This document shows, one piece after another, positions 31,047 to 42,149 of a stretch of 64,000 nt of DNA. The stretch is from Gnetum montanum (lineage: Eukaryota; Streptophyta; Gnetopsida; Gnetales; Gnetaceae), in assembly GCA_015680685.1 (NCBI GenBank), contig MNCI01037953.1, positions 254,175-318,174 on the forward strand. The letters are read 5' to 3'. The notes beneath the pieces were generated by a model. That model ran no database searches. It was not told the DNA's origin and saw only the letters and a program-made list of their open reading frames with translations. The stretch's first letter is position 1, and the number at the start of each line of letters is the position of its first letter. A program made the translations under genes and the position numbers.

Positions 31047-32593
31047 TGTAGCGACCAAAAATGTTGGTGGCTGGAAAACACCAAGGGGTTGGTAGGTGTG
31101 ATAGTTTCGACCCCATACTCGTGGGAGGGCCGTGCTAGCTGTGAGAAGATACAGGGTGCCCTGAATGGTCTGGTTGATTAGACAGGGACTTAATCGATGT
31201 CTATATAGCCTTTTGCAACATATAGTTTTGAGAAAGGGAAAGAAAATTTGAAGTAATGCTTAAAAGTAAATAAAGTAGAAAAAATAGTGCAAAAAGCAAC
31301 AATAAGNACCTACGCGCACAACCTATTTTTCCCTACACATCCTGGTTACTCTCAGGATCTCTGCACTTCGTCACACTATGCAACCGACTGTATTCACCTT
31401 GATAGAGCAAACTTGTAGTCTTGAAGAGGTGAATTTTTCTAACTGCATTTTTACTTTATTTCTTGCTTTGTTTCTTGCTTATTGTTGCTTTTTGCACTAT
31501 TTTTTCTACTTTATTTACTTTTAAGCATTACTTCAAATTTTCTTTCCCTTTCTCAAAACTATATGTTGCAAAAGGCTATATAGACATCGATTAAGTCCCT
31601 GTCTAATCAACCAGACCATTCAGGGCACCCTGTATCTTCTCACAGCTAGCACGGCCCTCCCACGAGTATGGGGTCGAAACTATCACACCTACCAACCCCT
31701 NTATGCATGACTGTTGGACTCGCATGGCTATTATAATGCAAGCCTGCTATGCCATAACTGTGAGCCTATCACGCCATAATATGGTTGTCAGCATCTAGAG
31801 ACGTGTGCCAATGTTCCAATTAGGTGAAGTGCATTGATGTCGCACAACCACCCACATGCCTTACTGTGCTTTATAGCGTAGCATCCTTGGTGTAGCGTAG
31901 CACCTTGTCATGCATTCCGCTACATGTATGTTCCATGCTTGCTACACTATGCTACACTACGTAGTGTAGTGACTGCCCTTAGTCGCAAAAACTTTGCCGA
32001 TTTGCAACTTTTCTTTCTGTGGTATGAGACTTGCAAACTTGTTGATCCTGTCCTATGAGATGCCTTCTGTCTCTTTCTCAGGATTGCTACGCCTTGTTGT
32101 GCCATGTAGCTCAGCATAGCGTAGTAGTAGACATGGTCCGCTGCTTCCTGAAGGAAAGGGACATTGTTGAAGAACTTGGAGTTGAGCGAGGGAACTGGTT
32201 ATATAGCTGTTTCCATGCTACGCTACGCTACGTAGCATAGCGTACCATGGCATTTCATTCTGCAATTTTTTCCTAAAGTTTGTTACGCTACGTAGCAGGG
32301 CGTAGCGTAGCGTAGTAGGCTCTGTAACTTAGAAAACTTACCGAACTATTTCGTGCATCCTAAGCATTGCTGTCAACTTTGCGCACCATTTCTGAGTAGG
32401 CTGTCAACTAGGAAAACTACTTAGGTGGATAGGTGGGATGAATTGTAGAGCCTATTTACACCTAAAGTAGAAAATTTTCTGAACTAGCTAGCCTGAATTC
32501 AGAGCCTTCTCCTCCCGAAGAACTATCATGATGCTGCACGAATTGTAAGGTCTGGTGAAGCAAGAATGACTTCAAATTTTTTGGGGTGTTTCA
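31047..32593 (-). repeat. Element 2 LTR, right (5' LTR), partly misassembled
   Basis: Starts TGTAGCGACC, ends GGTGTTTCA, and matches the left LTR except at 31,084-31,701. There two Ns (31,307, 31,701) enclose a reverse-complemented piece and about 300 bp of LTR corresponding to 14.8-15.12 kb are absent. Confidence 0.88.
31084..31700. repeat. 223-bp perfect inverted repeat flanked by Ns (assembly artefact)
   Basis: 31,084-31,306 and 31,478-31,700 are exact reverse complements. 31,308-31,477, reversed, aligns with the next part of the left LTR (about 14,630-14,800). A contig seems to be placed in the wrong orientation. Confidence 0.85.
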
Positions 32594-32598
32594 CTTAT
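32594..32598. repeat. Target site duplication of element 2 (right), CTTAT
   Basis: Exact match to 14,372-14,376. Confidence 0.9.
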
Positions 32599-33069
32599 GA
32601 TTTCATGAGATGTCTCTAATTTTGTTTAAGTGTTGTGTATCTCTAAGAATCAATTTTATAGTTCTTTAAACCTTGATTTTGACTTTTGGATTTTTCTATG
32701 TGGTGAAAACGTGAAACAAATATTTTTATATTAGAATAACTATATTTTTATGGTTGATAAATATTTGGTTAATTGCATCTATTAAAACTAAATGATCCAC
32801 CAAGACTAGTAGGTTATAAAAATGTTGTTTTTGATTTTGTCTTGGTTTGGTCAACCAAATGATGTAGTCAAATAGAATAGAAAAAATAAAAATGAGATCA
32901 GGATTAGTCTAGATGATTAGATGATGTAGATAATTAGATAGGTATGTGGCTAGAAATTATTTCATCTTGAATAGGTTGTTTGGAGTGTCAAGTTCACTAA
33001 TTAAAAATTTTAATGAAATAGAAAGGGTATTGTGTTGGCTTATGAAATTTGTTAGTCTAGGGACAGTCA
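32599..33069. other. AT-rich spacer between elements 2 and 4
   Basis: No ORF or domain recognised. It is the flank of element 2's insertion site and the left flank of element 4. The five bases before element 4 are AGTCA; the partner duplication would lie beyond the window. Confidence 0.4.
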
Positions 33070-34036
33070 TGAAACACCATGAAAATTTGCATGTTATGAT
33101 TAATTTTTATCACGTACCCTTCACCCCATAAAACCTAAGGTAAAACATTGTTGTAAATGTGAAGATTATAACCCATGATGGGAAATCTCACAATTTCATA
33201 CTTTTGGGGCTATAAAATGCATCATAAATGGTCAAAGCCTCATTACCTAAGTAAAAAAAGTCACCTAGTGTTCATATTTGGACTTGGGATGGGAGGTTTA
33301 AAAATGCCTTTTCAAATGCCAAAAATGGCAATTTGATGGGTTTTACAAGGGACATACATTTTTCTATGTTAGAAACACCTATAGGAGGTAAATCTCACCT
33401 ATCCCTAGCATGGAGGGATGGGGGGTTTTCCCTCAACATGGAAAATTTACCTCCTAGCATAAAGACAACATGCACAGTGTGGAAACCTTCCCCCCTCAAC
33501 ATGGAAGTTGCCCCCAAGCATAAAGTCTTGACCCCTAGCATTGAAACTGCATGCCCCCAGCATGGAAGCAACATGAGCAAGACATTTGCACTTCAACAAC
33601 CTCAAAGTTGATCAACCACTTTAGCAAGGATGACATAGAGCTTAGTGTGAAAGATCTACCTCCAACGTAGAAGGTGTTCCCCTGTTACTATCTATAGTAA
33701 ATGGAATGGCTTCAATGGGATCTAAATTCCTACCTCAATGAACCTCCTTTTGCTCTCTCACAGGTAGTTCTTGTATAGATCCCTAAACTTATTTTTTATT
33801 TGTTTAAATAAAGTTTCAAAAGTTTAGTTTGTGTGCAATATATTTTGCTTTTGATTTCTAGATCTGTATTCTTGTTATTTTCATCATTCGTTTTGCATTC
33901 TATAAGTCCCTAGGTGATCTATCAGATTGTCTAGGGTACCTTGAATCCCATTTTTTGGAGGTCCTATGGATTTCGGGTTAAGGCTATTGCACTGGATCTC
34001 TCAGTTTTCTAGTGATCAATTTTTCCTATTGCAATA
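33070..34036 (+). repeat. Element 4 5' LTR
   Basis: Starts TGAAACACCATG and ends TTGCAATA (TA for CA); TATA box CTATAAAATG near 33,210. Shorter than the other LTRs. The middle (33,340-33,600) is rich in 'CCTAGCATGGA / CAACATGGAA' repeats like those at 56.9-62 kb. Confidence 0.75.
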
Positions 34037-34042
34037 GTTTTC

Positions 34043-34060
34043 TAATGCTAGAAGGAGGGC
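34043..34060 (+). other. Element 4 primer binding site
   Basis: TAATGCTAGAAGGAGGGC, preceded by GTTTTC as in element 2; the two differences (TGG to TAA) are G-to-A changes. Confidence 0.7.
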
Positions 34061-34834
34061 CTCCACTAGATTTCTTTGTGAAAAATCTGTCTCCCCATTG
34101 CCAATGTTGCGATTTGGAGGTTTTTTCTAATTTTTTATAGCCAAAACTTTAAAAAACCAATGTTATGCCTTCCCCCTTGTAATAGATACTACAACATGAA
34201 AGTTGTAGGTGGTTGGGTGTTAACTTTTCACAATACTTTCTATGAAGTTTTCATATCAAAACCAATGTTGATACCTTGTCTCCCCCTCCTCATTTTATTG
34301 TCAATTTCATTTTTCTAGTTTCCAAAATTGGTTGTGCAATCCTTCTGAAAGCTATCAAATTTCTGGAAGTAAAACCCCCATCTTTGAAGCTGAGAAAATT
34401 AGCAACCTACCAAAACTATTTTCTAGTGGAAAACACCAACTTTCCACTTTGGTTTTTAACATCTATCCCCACCACCCCATCAATGTTGGGTTGGAAAGGT
34501 GTGGGATCCCTCCATATTACACTCTCCTTTCCCCCATGCCATACCTAGTGTAGAGGTAGTTAGGAGGTTAGCATGGGTGAGGTTTAGTGCCAATGTTCCT
34601 AGCTTTCTACTTTTGGTAAAGGGGTATACCCCCTTGGGCTCCCCAACTTACTATTTATAGTAAGTACCTTAGTTTTGGCCATTTTTACTTCTTTCAACCA
34701 TTTTTGAATTCCACTTGTTGGGATTTACTTTTATTTTTTCCTTTCATAGCATGTCTTAAGTCATTTTCAGCACTATAACCATGTCTTTCTAGTAGTTCAC
34801 GAAATTACCTTTCACCTTCATTGGAAAAGGTCCT

Positions 34835-35360
34835 AGCCAACAAGCCATGAGGGTCTATGACCTCAAAGACCCTACTATCATTAAATGTAGGTACTCTTTG
34901 AGGGTTAGGGGGAAATGTCTTTATTTTTGGGCCATAAATGAAGATTGATACAACTACATTTGTGCCAAAATGAAGGCTAGCATGCTGATTCCATGTTTGA
35001 AAGAAAAAGCCAAAAGGGAATTTGAACGCATACATCATAATCACAAAGAGCACATCCCTTCCTCCTATGATCAAATATCTCTCAATGATATCAATCTGGG
35101 CATCTTGGATCAATTGATTAAGATGGAGGAGGAGCATGGCAAACATATCTTAGAGGAACAATAGGAAGAGGAAGATGAGTTTATGATGGAATCTAAGCTT
35201 GAAAACATCCTAGGAGGGTTGTTCAAACAAACATCTCCCAAGGCTATAATGCCTTCTCTTAGTGCCTTTGTTTTCTCCATGGGCAGGGTGCCATCATCTT
35301 TCACTTCCTTCTACCCTACCATGGATGAACCCATGCTAGTCATATCCATGCATCAAACTT
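34835..35360 (+). pseudogene. gag: Element 4 gag, N-terminal region
   Basis: The translation shows YNYICAKMKASM near 34,950 and ILDQLIKMEEEHGKHILEEQ near 35,100. These correspond to YSFLYANVQE and LLDQLIQLARLREQQDT in element 2's gag N-terminus. The open stretch 34,970-35,162 ends in TAG and continues acidic for another 60 codons. Confidence 0.65.
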
Positions 35361-37795
35361 AATTAATGCCACAACCAATGACCTATAATCCATCGATATC
35401 ATTTGTCACACAACCTTGATCTATGTAGTCATTGGTGATGGTTTTCACTATCACAAATCCACTAACTTTCCATGTGGGATCCATCATGGGATCCCAAGTA
35501 ACTTAGGGATCATACATCCCCTTTATCCCATTTTTTCCTCAGGTATTGGTACAAACATCCTTTTCCTTGTTTGGCCCACAAACTACAACCATAATGCAAC
35601 CACATCCTTCCATATTACAAACAATAGCAAGGCCACAAGCTTCAAAATAGATACCACAACCATATGTACATGCCTCACAGTCAATAGGGCCATGATAGGG
35701 CCTAGATCAAGTCTTCTAAATGATCTAAGACCTAATGAAGAAGTTAAAGAGGCTCAAAGCCTCTACTTCCCAAAGTGACAAGATTATGAATTTTTACTAG
35801 GACAATCCTATCAATACTTTGGTCCCACCATTGACACTTCTTCCTGGGGTTCCTATTCCCCAATTTAGCAAATACAATGGAGAAGATGACCCCAATTCTC
35901 ACCTTATAAACTTTAGATCTAAGTGCTTGCTATTGTAGTTGTGCCCTCATACTATTATGAGGATTTTTCCTATGTCGTTAACTAGGAAAGTGTTTGATTA
36001 GTACCATGCACTACTTAGAGGATCCATATCCTCTCTTGAGGACTTCATAGTTGAGTTTGTTAACCACTTTAAGTATAACTTGAAGCCCAACACAACTCTC
36101 GACTAACTCATGAAGATTAAACAAGGATTCCTTAAGCCCATACTGAAGTTCATCCAATGATGGAATGGATAGTTGAATGAAATACTAGAGCCCATAGTTG
36201 AAACCCACCTTTTGGCTATATTTAAGAGAGCAATTAATGACTTTATCAAGTCTAAACTCTACCACATTGATTTTTGGTCCCTTAGCTAAGCATTTTCCCA
36301 AACCAAGAACATAGAGGATGCTACAAAGGCCAACCATGACCTAGCCTACATATCATACAAAAAAAAAACATACATGGAAGGACAAGAAAAAGAGTAAGCA
36401 TAACAACATGGCTATAGCAATAATGACCAAAGAGGAAAATACCACTAACTAGGGGCCAAGGAACAACCCATCCAATGCCCCCATTAATAACCATGATAAC
36501 CAATCATCAACCTCTAAGGCCACTACATTGACAAAAACTATTTCTAATTATTAGGGGAAGGATTGTAGCAAGTACTTTACATTACCTTTGAATCCATCCA
36601 AGTTGCTAGAACAAATTTTGAGAAATGGGCATATGAAATACAAGTAGATGATCAAAGCCACTTGAAAGAAGAACAAGTGACTATGTGAAATAGCCAAGGA
36701 ATCCACTTGAGTAACAAAGGATTACCCTCAACTACCTAGGTACTTTAAACTAGACCTCTTTTTCCACTATCATGAACTGCTTGATCATGACATAGACTTC
36801 TACCTTGCACTAAAGGATGACTTGCAAAAATTGATAGATAGGGAAGAGCTAGTCTTGGATGCTTCCAACTTGGTTTGATCATAAAATTAGTTGATGCAAG
36901 TGTACAAGGATGCATTGAATGCTAATAACAATCCTTATGTTATTTTATCATTCAAAATTAATGACAATCAAAGACGATTGAGGGAATTGTTTGTGATTTG
37001 GGTACCCCCTCATGATGAGAGGGCCTCTTTAGCTTCCACTAGCCTAAGATCCCCTTTTTTCATCAGGGCACCCTAGCCTAGAACAACCCCACCATCCATA
37101 GCCAAACCAACTAATACAACTACAAAATAACCTCTTGTGGTGACCAATGTTGTTGCCTCTTCCTCACAACCAATGAATGACAAACAAAAGACTCCAATCA
37201 AGAAAAGAAAGAAGCATAAGCAAAAGCCCAATAATAAGGATGATAAGTAGATAGAGGTATGGAAGGAAGTGGATTCACCGAAGCCCACTCCCTTCTCATC
37301 AATACCCATGACCTTCTCTGCTTATCCCACTTCAATCAACAAGCCACAAGAGGATCCTAAAGCCCATAACTAGAACAAAGAGGAGAAGCCCCAACAACAG
37401 CTACCTAAGGCCAAAGTTCACATTTTGGAGTGCATGAAAGAAGTGAAGCACAACTAGGGTGACAAGTCCATGTCCAACGATAAAAATTTCCTCAGTGCAA
37501 TGGATTAGGTCAGACAATCCCTTAAGTAAATGAATATAACTTTGAGCTTATATGACTTGATCATGACTTCTATGACGCATTATGATGCACTAGTAAAAAT
37601 GTTGACTTCCATCCCCATTAGTGAGGACATTCCTAATAACAAGGAATCCATCCATGAAGTGATGGTTCCTTCCTCACCAACGGAGAAGAAGTCAACATCC
37701 TTAGTATTTTGTAATAGTGAAATCAAGACCAATTTCCAAAATGGCGAAGTACCTAGGGGTCCTCTATTCATAACCATATGTTTTAGGAAGTTTAA
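35361..37795 (+). pseudogene. gag: Element 4 gag, linker, capsid core and C-terminal region
   Basis: After a Pro/Thr/His-rich linker, the core from about 35,780 reads NFY-TAG-DNPINT, FSKYNGEDDPNSHL, MRIFPMSLTRK, and D-TAG-YHALLRGSISSLEDF. Element 2 has DFYQDDP and DWYRAL there, so one TAG replaces Gln and one Trp. A decayed knuckle follows near 36,765 (FHYH...DHDIDFY; both cysteines lost). The tail from 37,000 to 37,800 is Lys/Pro/Ser-rich with a few stops. Confidence 0.78.
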
Positions 37796-38320
37796 AGTGC
37801 ATTGAGTGCATGTTCATGGTGGAGCCACAACAAATGTCTTTTGATGCACCATCGTTGCATGCTTGGGCTTAATAGAACAAATATAGCCTACAACAACCAC
37901 AACTCTTGAGTCCTTCAATGGGTCAAGAGTTGCTATCAAGGGATCTATCTCCTTGGATTTTGTGGTAGAAGAGTAATTCCCCACAACTACCAATTTTTTA
38001 GTGGTGGAGGAGATGTTAGGATTCAACCTTAAGTCTTGGAAGACCTTAGTTGGCTCAATTACAAGCCATGTCTTTGCCTATCCACCAAAAAATTTACCTT
38101 TCTTATGAGGGAGGTGAAATCATCATTCATGGTGATAGTGCATTTTCCTTGGCTGTCAACAATGTGAACATAAATTAGGGGTCTGAAGTGAAGCTTTAGG
38201 AGGAAACCCCCAGCCATGGAATCTATTGGCCCAAGAGAGAGGACCAACCTAAAAAAAAAATGATGGGCAATGGAATGTGTCATTGGATGAACTCTATTTC
38301 AACATCATTAGTGAAGTGGA
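37796..38320 (+). pseudogene. Element 4 protease remnant
   Basis: VHVHGGATTNVF-TGA, then CLGLIEQI, SFNGSRVAIKGSISLDFVV and FLVVEEMLGFNL correspond to the element 2 protease. The active-site Asp is lost (VHGG for IDDG). The frame changes before the ILGRPWL motif. Confidence 0.7.
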
Positions 38321-38689
38321 TGATGAGTACAAACTTATGCAAAAAAAGCCTTATACATTTCTTAATTTTTCAAATATTAGGAAGAGTCTACATAAGTAAT
38401 GTGCACTCCTACTTCTTTCATGCCATGTGCTTATGACCTTTAAAGCCATTTTTACCATGATCATTTAGCCTAAGGTTTCTCTTCATTAACTACTTATGTC
38501 CCTTTTTTCTATGTTTTATTGTACTTTTTATGCGTATAGCTTAGAAGTTTATTTTATTTTCCTTTCCATTTATTATAGTCTTATTTCTTTCTTTAATTTC
38601 CTTGTTTAGCATGATATGAACTAAAAAGATATAAAAACTTTAAAACAAAAAATCACAGGAAATTTTTTTTTCTTCAACCTAAGTATGCT

Positions 38690-38830
38690 AAGACTTTAAA
38701 CTAGAGATGTGACCTGACATGGCCTAAAACTGACAACATAACTAAAACACAACATGGCTTGTCATGACCTTAAACTGGTGAAACAATGCAACTTGTGCCC
38801 ACCATGACCTAAAACTAACAAACATCTCTT
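38690..38830. repeat. Short array remnant after element 4 protease
   Basis: Several copies of a CATGACCTAAAACTGACAAC-type unit, the same core as the array at 48,080-49,020. Confidence 0.6.
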
Positions 38831-39099
38831 TTATTCTATTTTCGTTTAGACTATTATTGCATTGATTAGTTGTTTAAATTTGTAACCAAAATCATCAACA
38901 TAGCCATTTACAACATTTATAGTACTAGAACAATATATATAGTTAAAAATGAAATACAAAATTTAAATTTAAAATGTTTATAACATACATAGCCATTTCC
39001 ACACTAGGTAGAAAAATGTCAAAAAATAATAACAATAATATATAACATAGTCTTGGCTAACAATAGCCATCAACATAAAAATAAAAAAAATAGCCAAAA

Positions 39100-39623
39100 A
39101 GCTGAAAAACAAGTAGATGGAGGATGACAAGGGGCATTTGAAGGAGGAAGTGGTGGGTCATTCCCATCCTCATCATTGGGGTCACCAATGTCTCTTTATG
39201 TCTAAAATGGAACAACACGTCGCCAATCAGTAACTAGCAAATGAAAACCATAACTTAAAACAAAACTAAAACATAAAATGCATCAAACCTATGGGGACTT
39301 TCGCTCCATGACTTCTTGGGGTAGATGTGGAAGTCCATCCTCCAAAAAATGGAGGATTTGTTCCTCTATCATATTGACCTAGTTAATATCTCCACGATCA
39401 ATGCCGGCGAGGATGCCAGTCCTATCTACTATGGTCTAAGTAGGTGGCTCTCAGGTAATAGTAGTTGCAGAGGTCTCACCTAAAATAGTGGTAATTTGAG
39501 GAGCAAGGGATTTTTCCACCATGAGAGTACTCCCAAAGAGCTGATAGGCTCTCTCTATTTGGATCTACTAAATGAACAACTCTCTCTTGCATCGTTTAAC
39601 TGACTCCTCTTTAAGCTAGTTTT
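39100..39623 (-). pseudogene. Element 4 antisense gene, 3' part (end of exon 7 and exon 8)
   Basis: On minus, exon 7 resumes at the element 3 target site and ends at 39,289 with SP-TAG before donor GTTTGA. It includes ILGETSATTIT and MIEEQILHFLEDGLPHLP, matching GETATIPF and VEEVSHRLRLDLDQIPFE in element 2. Exon 8 starts at 39,201 after an ATTTTAG acceptor and is acidic and Pro-rich (IGDPNDEDGNDPPLPP). Confidence 0.6.
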
Positions 39624-39628
39624 AGTAG
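39624..39628. repeat. Target site duplication of element 3 (left), AGTAG
   Basis: Exact match to 51,744-51,748. Confidence 0.9.
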
Positions 39629-41223
39629 TGAAACACCATCAAATTTTTGCTACAACATCTTAATTGCAAATTTTCCTAAGTATTTGCATGAGGCCACTTT
39701 CTACAAAGTTTTTTAAGTGCTAAGACTATGCTCTCCACTTCCCTAGAGCATAGTTAGCCTTTCATGGAGAGCGTAGTAAGCATTTTGTAAAATTTTCTAA
39801 GTGTTGAGACTATGCTCTCCACTGGCCAGAGCGTAGTCAGCCTCATGTAGAGTGTAGTTCACACCAAAGTCTAATTTTGTAGATTTTTCTAAGTGTCAAG
39901 CCAACCGCTAGCCATTGAAAATTTTTCTAAGTGTTAAGACTATGCTTTCCAGAGCATAGTCGAGCATAGTTAGCATGAAGGTGCATTTGTCTGCAAAGGT
40001 TTCTCTAAGTGTTTGGACTGTGCTCTCCACTAGCCTAGAGCATAGTCAAGCATAGTCAGCTGAAAATTAGTTTTTACAATTTTTTTCCAAGTGCTAAGAC
40101 TATGCTCAAGCATAGTTAGGAGCATAGTCAACGTCCCATGGAGAGCGTGGTTAGCACATGATACTTTCTACAAAACGTTTTTAAGTCTGGGACTACAATC
40201 TCCACTAGTTGGGAGCATAGTTAAGTGTAGTTAGCCAGAATAGCCTCTGGAGGCCTCCATAGCATGGCAATGACACACCAACATAGTTAACTCATCCCTA
40301 GAAAATTTAGTCAATAGGATTTTTCTCTCTCTTGCATCCCCTCTTACCCAAAATTGTAACTATGATCAACCCCACCAACCTCAGTGGATAGCATAGTTGG
40401 GTAAGAGTGTAGTCCCAATCATTCATCTACCATGTGGTAGTCTCACTAAATTTCATGCTATCCCTAGCCCTATAAATATCCCAACCCTCTATGCCTTAAG
40501 GGAATTGGAATTTTATCATTTTTGGCAAATAAAACCAAAGGCATACTAGCAAGCTGGAGAGAGGTAGAGTTGCATACTGTGGCACATAGTAGCCCTACCA
40601 TAGCACTGTAGAACACCATAGCCCACAGTACACTACGGTAGACAACCTAGCAGGCACAGACACCTCAAAAAGCACTAGTCTTCATGGCCAGACACCTCCA
40701 AGACTATGACTATGCTCACCACTATGCCTATTGTACCCCATGTACCTTCTCATCCATTTTGGTGTTAACTACACTCAACCCCATTTGGGGTAGTGTTCTA
40801 TTTCTATCTCGTACATTTTTTGCACTTTCTTTATGTTTTTGCATTTTTAATACATAGTCACATTATAACTACACTTGGGTGGTTGTCTTCATATGTCAAC
40901 ACCCTCATTTTTGCTGAAAACCTTGACTACACTTGCCACCCCCTTGGGCACTTATGACTACGCTCAACACTGTTAACACCATTGACATCACTAACATTGT
41001 CAACACTATGAACACTACTTAAAAAACTTAGTGCCATTTTGCGTCAGCATCGTGGCTAACCACGTTGCACCCTGGTTCCATTTGGTAAAGTCCCTATTTG
41101 ATCGACAAGATCATTCAAGGCACCTTGTCTTCACCACCAGCAGGCCCTCACATGGATGTGGGGTTAGGCTGTGTGCTCATTGACCCCTCGGTGTTCTAGC
41201 CATTGATGTTTTTAGTCATTATA
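39629..41223 (+). repeat. Element 3 LTR, left
   Basis: TGAAACACCATC at the start, GTCATTATA at the end (CATTACA in the right copy). TATA box TATAAAT at 40,471. U3 has repeated imperfect palindromes of the type 'GACTATGCTCTCCAC ... GAGCATAGT' (39,720-40,240). Confidence 0.92.
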
Positions 41224-41228
41224 TTTTT

Positions 41229-41246
41229 TGGTGCTACAAGGAGGGC
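41229..41246 (+). other. Element 3 primer binding site
   Basis: TGGTGCTACAAGGAGGGC, five bases inside the LTR; one difference from the element 2 site. Confidence 0.75.
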
Positions 41247-41639
41247 TAAACCACTTTTTTGGACTCCATTGTGATTGTCTTGTATGCTCTCTACATCATA
41301 GTTATTTGTCAATCCATTTGTGTAGATTGGATGCTATAGTCAGTTCGCTTGTGACCTTGCATAGCAACCCAAATCACACTTCTATCCACTAATTTTTGTA
41401 AGTCTCTATTCTCTCAACATAGAGAACATAGTTCATGGAGAGCATAGTTAGCTCTCAGTGTAGAGAGCGTAGTCTGTGGAGAGTGTAGTCTCCATAGTTA
41501 GCCATTTTTTGTAGTCTCTAGACTTAGCCATTTTTCTATAGTTTCCAGACATAGCCATTTTTCTACAATCTCTAGAGTTAGTCATTTTTCCCAACTAGTA
41601 ACCTTTGCAATGCCCTTTTGCAATTTCATTTGCACACAT

Positions 41640-42145
41640 GAATTTGGATTAGCCTTCAACATCAGTGTCAAATGCATTTGACACATTCACCATCCAACAA
41701 GGGTATGGTATGCTCAACAATGAGTAATACAACTTTATTTGTGTGAAAATCCAAATAGGGTTACTTGTGGATTGCTTGGACATGGAAGTGAAACAAGGCT
41801 ACAAGATTATTCACTGAGATGGATGAGTGTAGAACCCTTCCTCATTCAAAATCATCCTGCTTACAGAACCCTATATTTGGACACTATCCCAACTCATTCA
41901 AGCAAATGAGTGTGACATAGGAACTAACTATGAGGAAGCCCTACAAGAGGAAGAATATGAGTTCAAAGCTCACTCCAAACATGAGAGCCCCTTTCACACC
42001 ATCTTCCCACAACCACTCTTTAGTCTATCCCTCCCTTGATTTAGTTCACCTATCCTTCCCCAAGCAACTTAGGCACCCTATGTCTTGTTGTTGTCACATT
42101 AAACCATTCCATGAAACAACAGTTGAAACTAATGCAGTTTAAAAT
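41640..42145 (+). pseudogene. gag: Element 3 gag, N-terminal region
   Basis: The translation shows YNFICVKIQIGLLVDCLD near 41,730 and an acidic stretch NYEEALQEEEYEFKAHSKH near 41,920-41,975, equivalent to the N-terminal gag regions of elements 2 and 4. Stops occur about every 30 codons. Confidence 0.55.
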
Positions 42146-42149
42146 AAAT

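Larger units (their letters stand above)
14377..32593 (-). mobile_element. Element 2: Tat/Ogre-like Ty3/gypsy element with antisense accessory gene
   Basis: An 18.2-kb element in minus orientation bounded by LTRs of about 1.6 kb and a perfect CTTAT duplication. In element sense: 5' LTR (31,047-32,593), primer site, leader with 120-bp tandem repeats, gag (30.17-27.7 kb), protease (27.0-26.4 kb), a 5.5-kb interval with an antisense spliced gene (21.6-26.1 kb on plus) and a short array (20.8-21.3 kb), RT, RNase H, archaeal-type RNase H, integrase (20.6-17.3 kb), a second array, polypurine tract and 3' LTR. The dual RNase H marks the Tat clade. By eye the first 150 bases of the two LTRs differ at about 28 sites, nearly all transitions, so the insertion is old. 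All genes have stops. Confidence 0.93.

Noticed and set aside
31084-31700. 223-bp perfect inverted repeat as a genuine hairpin or foldback element
   Set aside because: It is bounded by Ns and aligns, once reversed, with the expected LTR sequence; misassembly is far more likely.
34276-34553. Overlapping plus ORFs near 34.3-34.55 kb as a small gene
   Set aside because: They lie in the leader of element 4 between primer site and gag, in two frames, with no counterpart in the leaders of elements 2 or 3.
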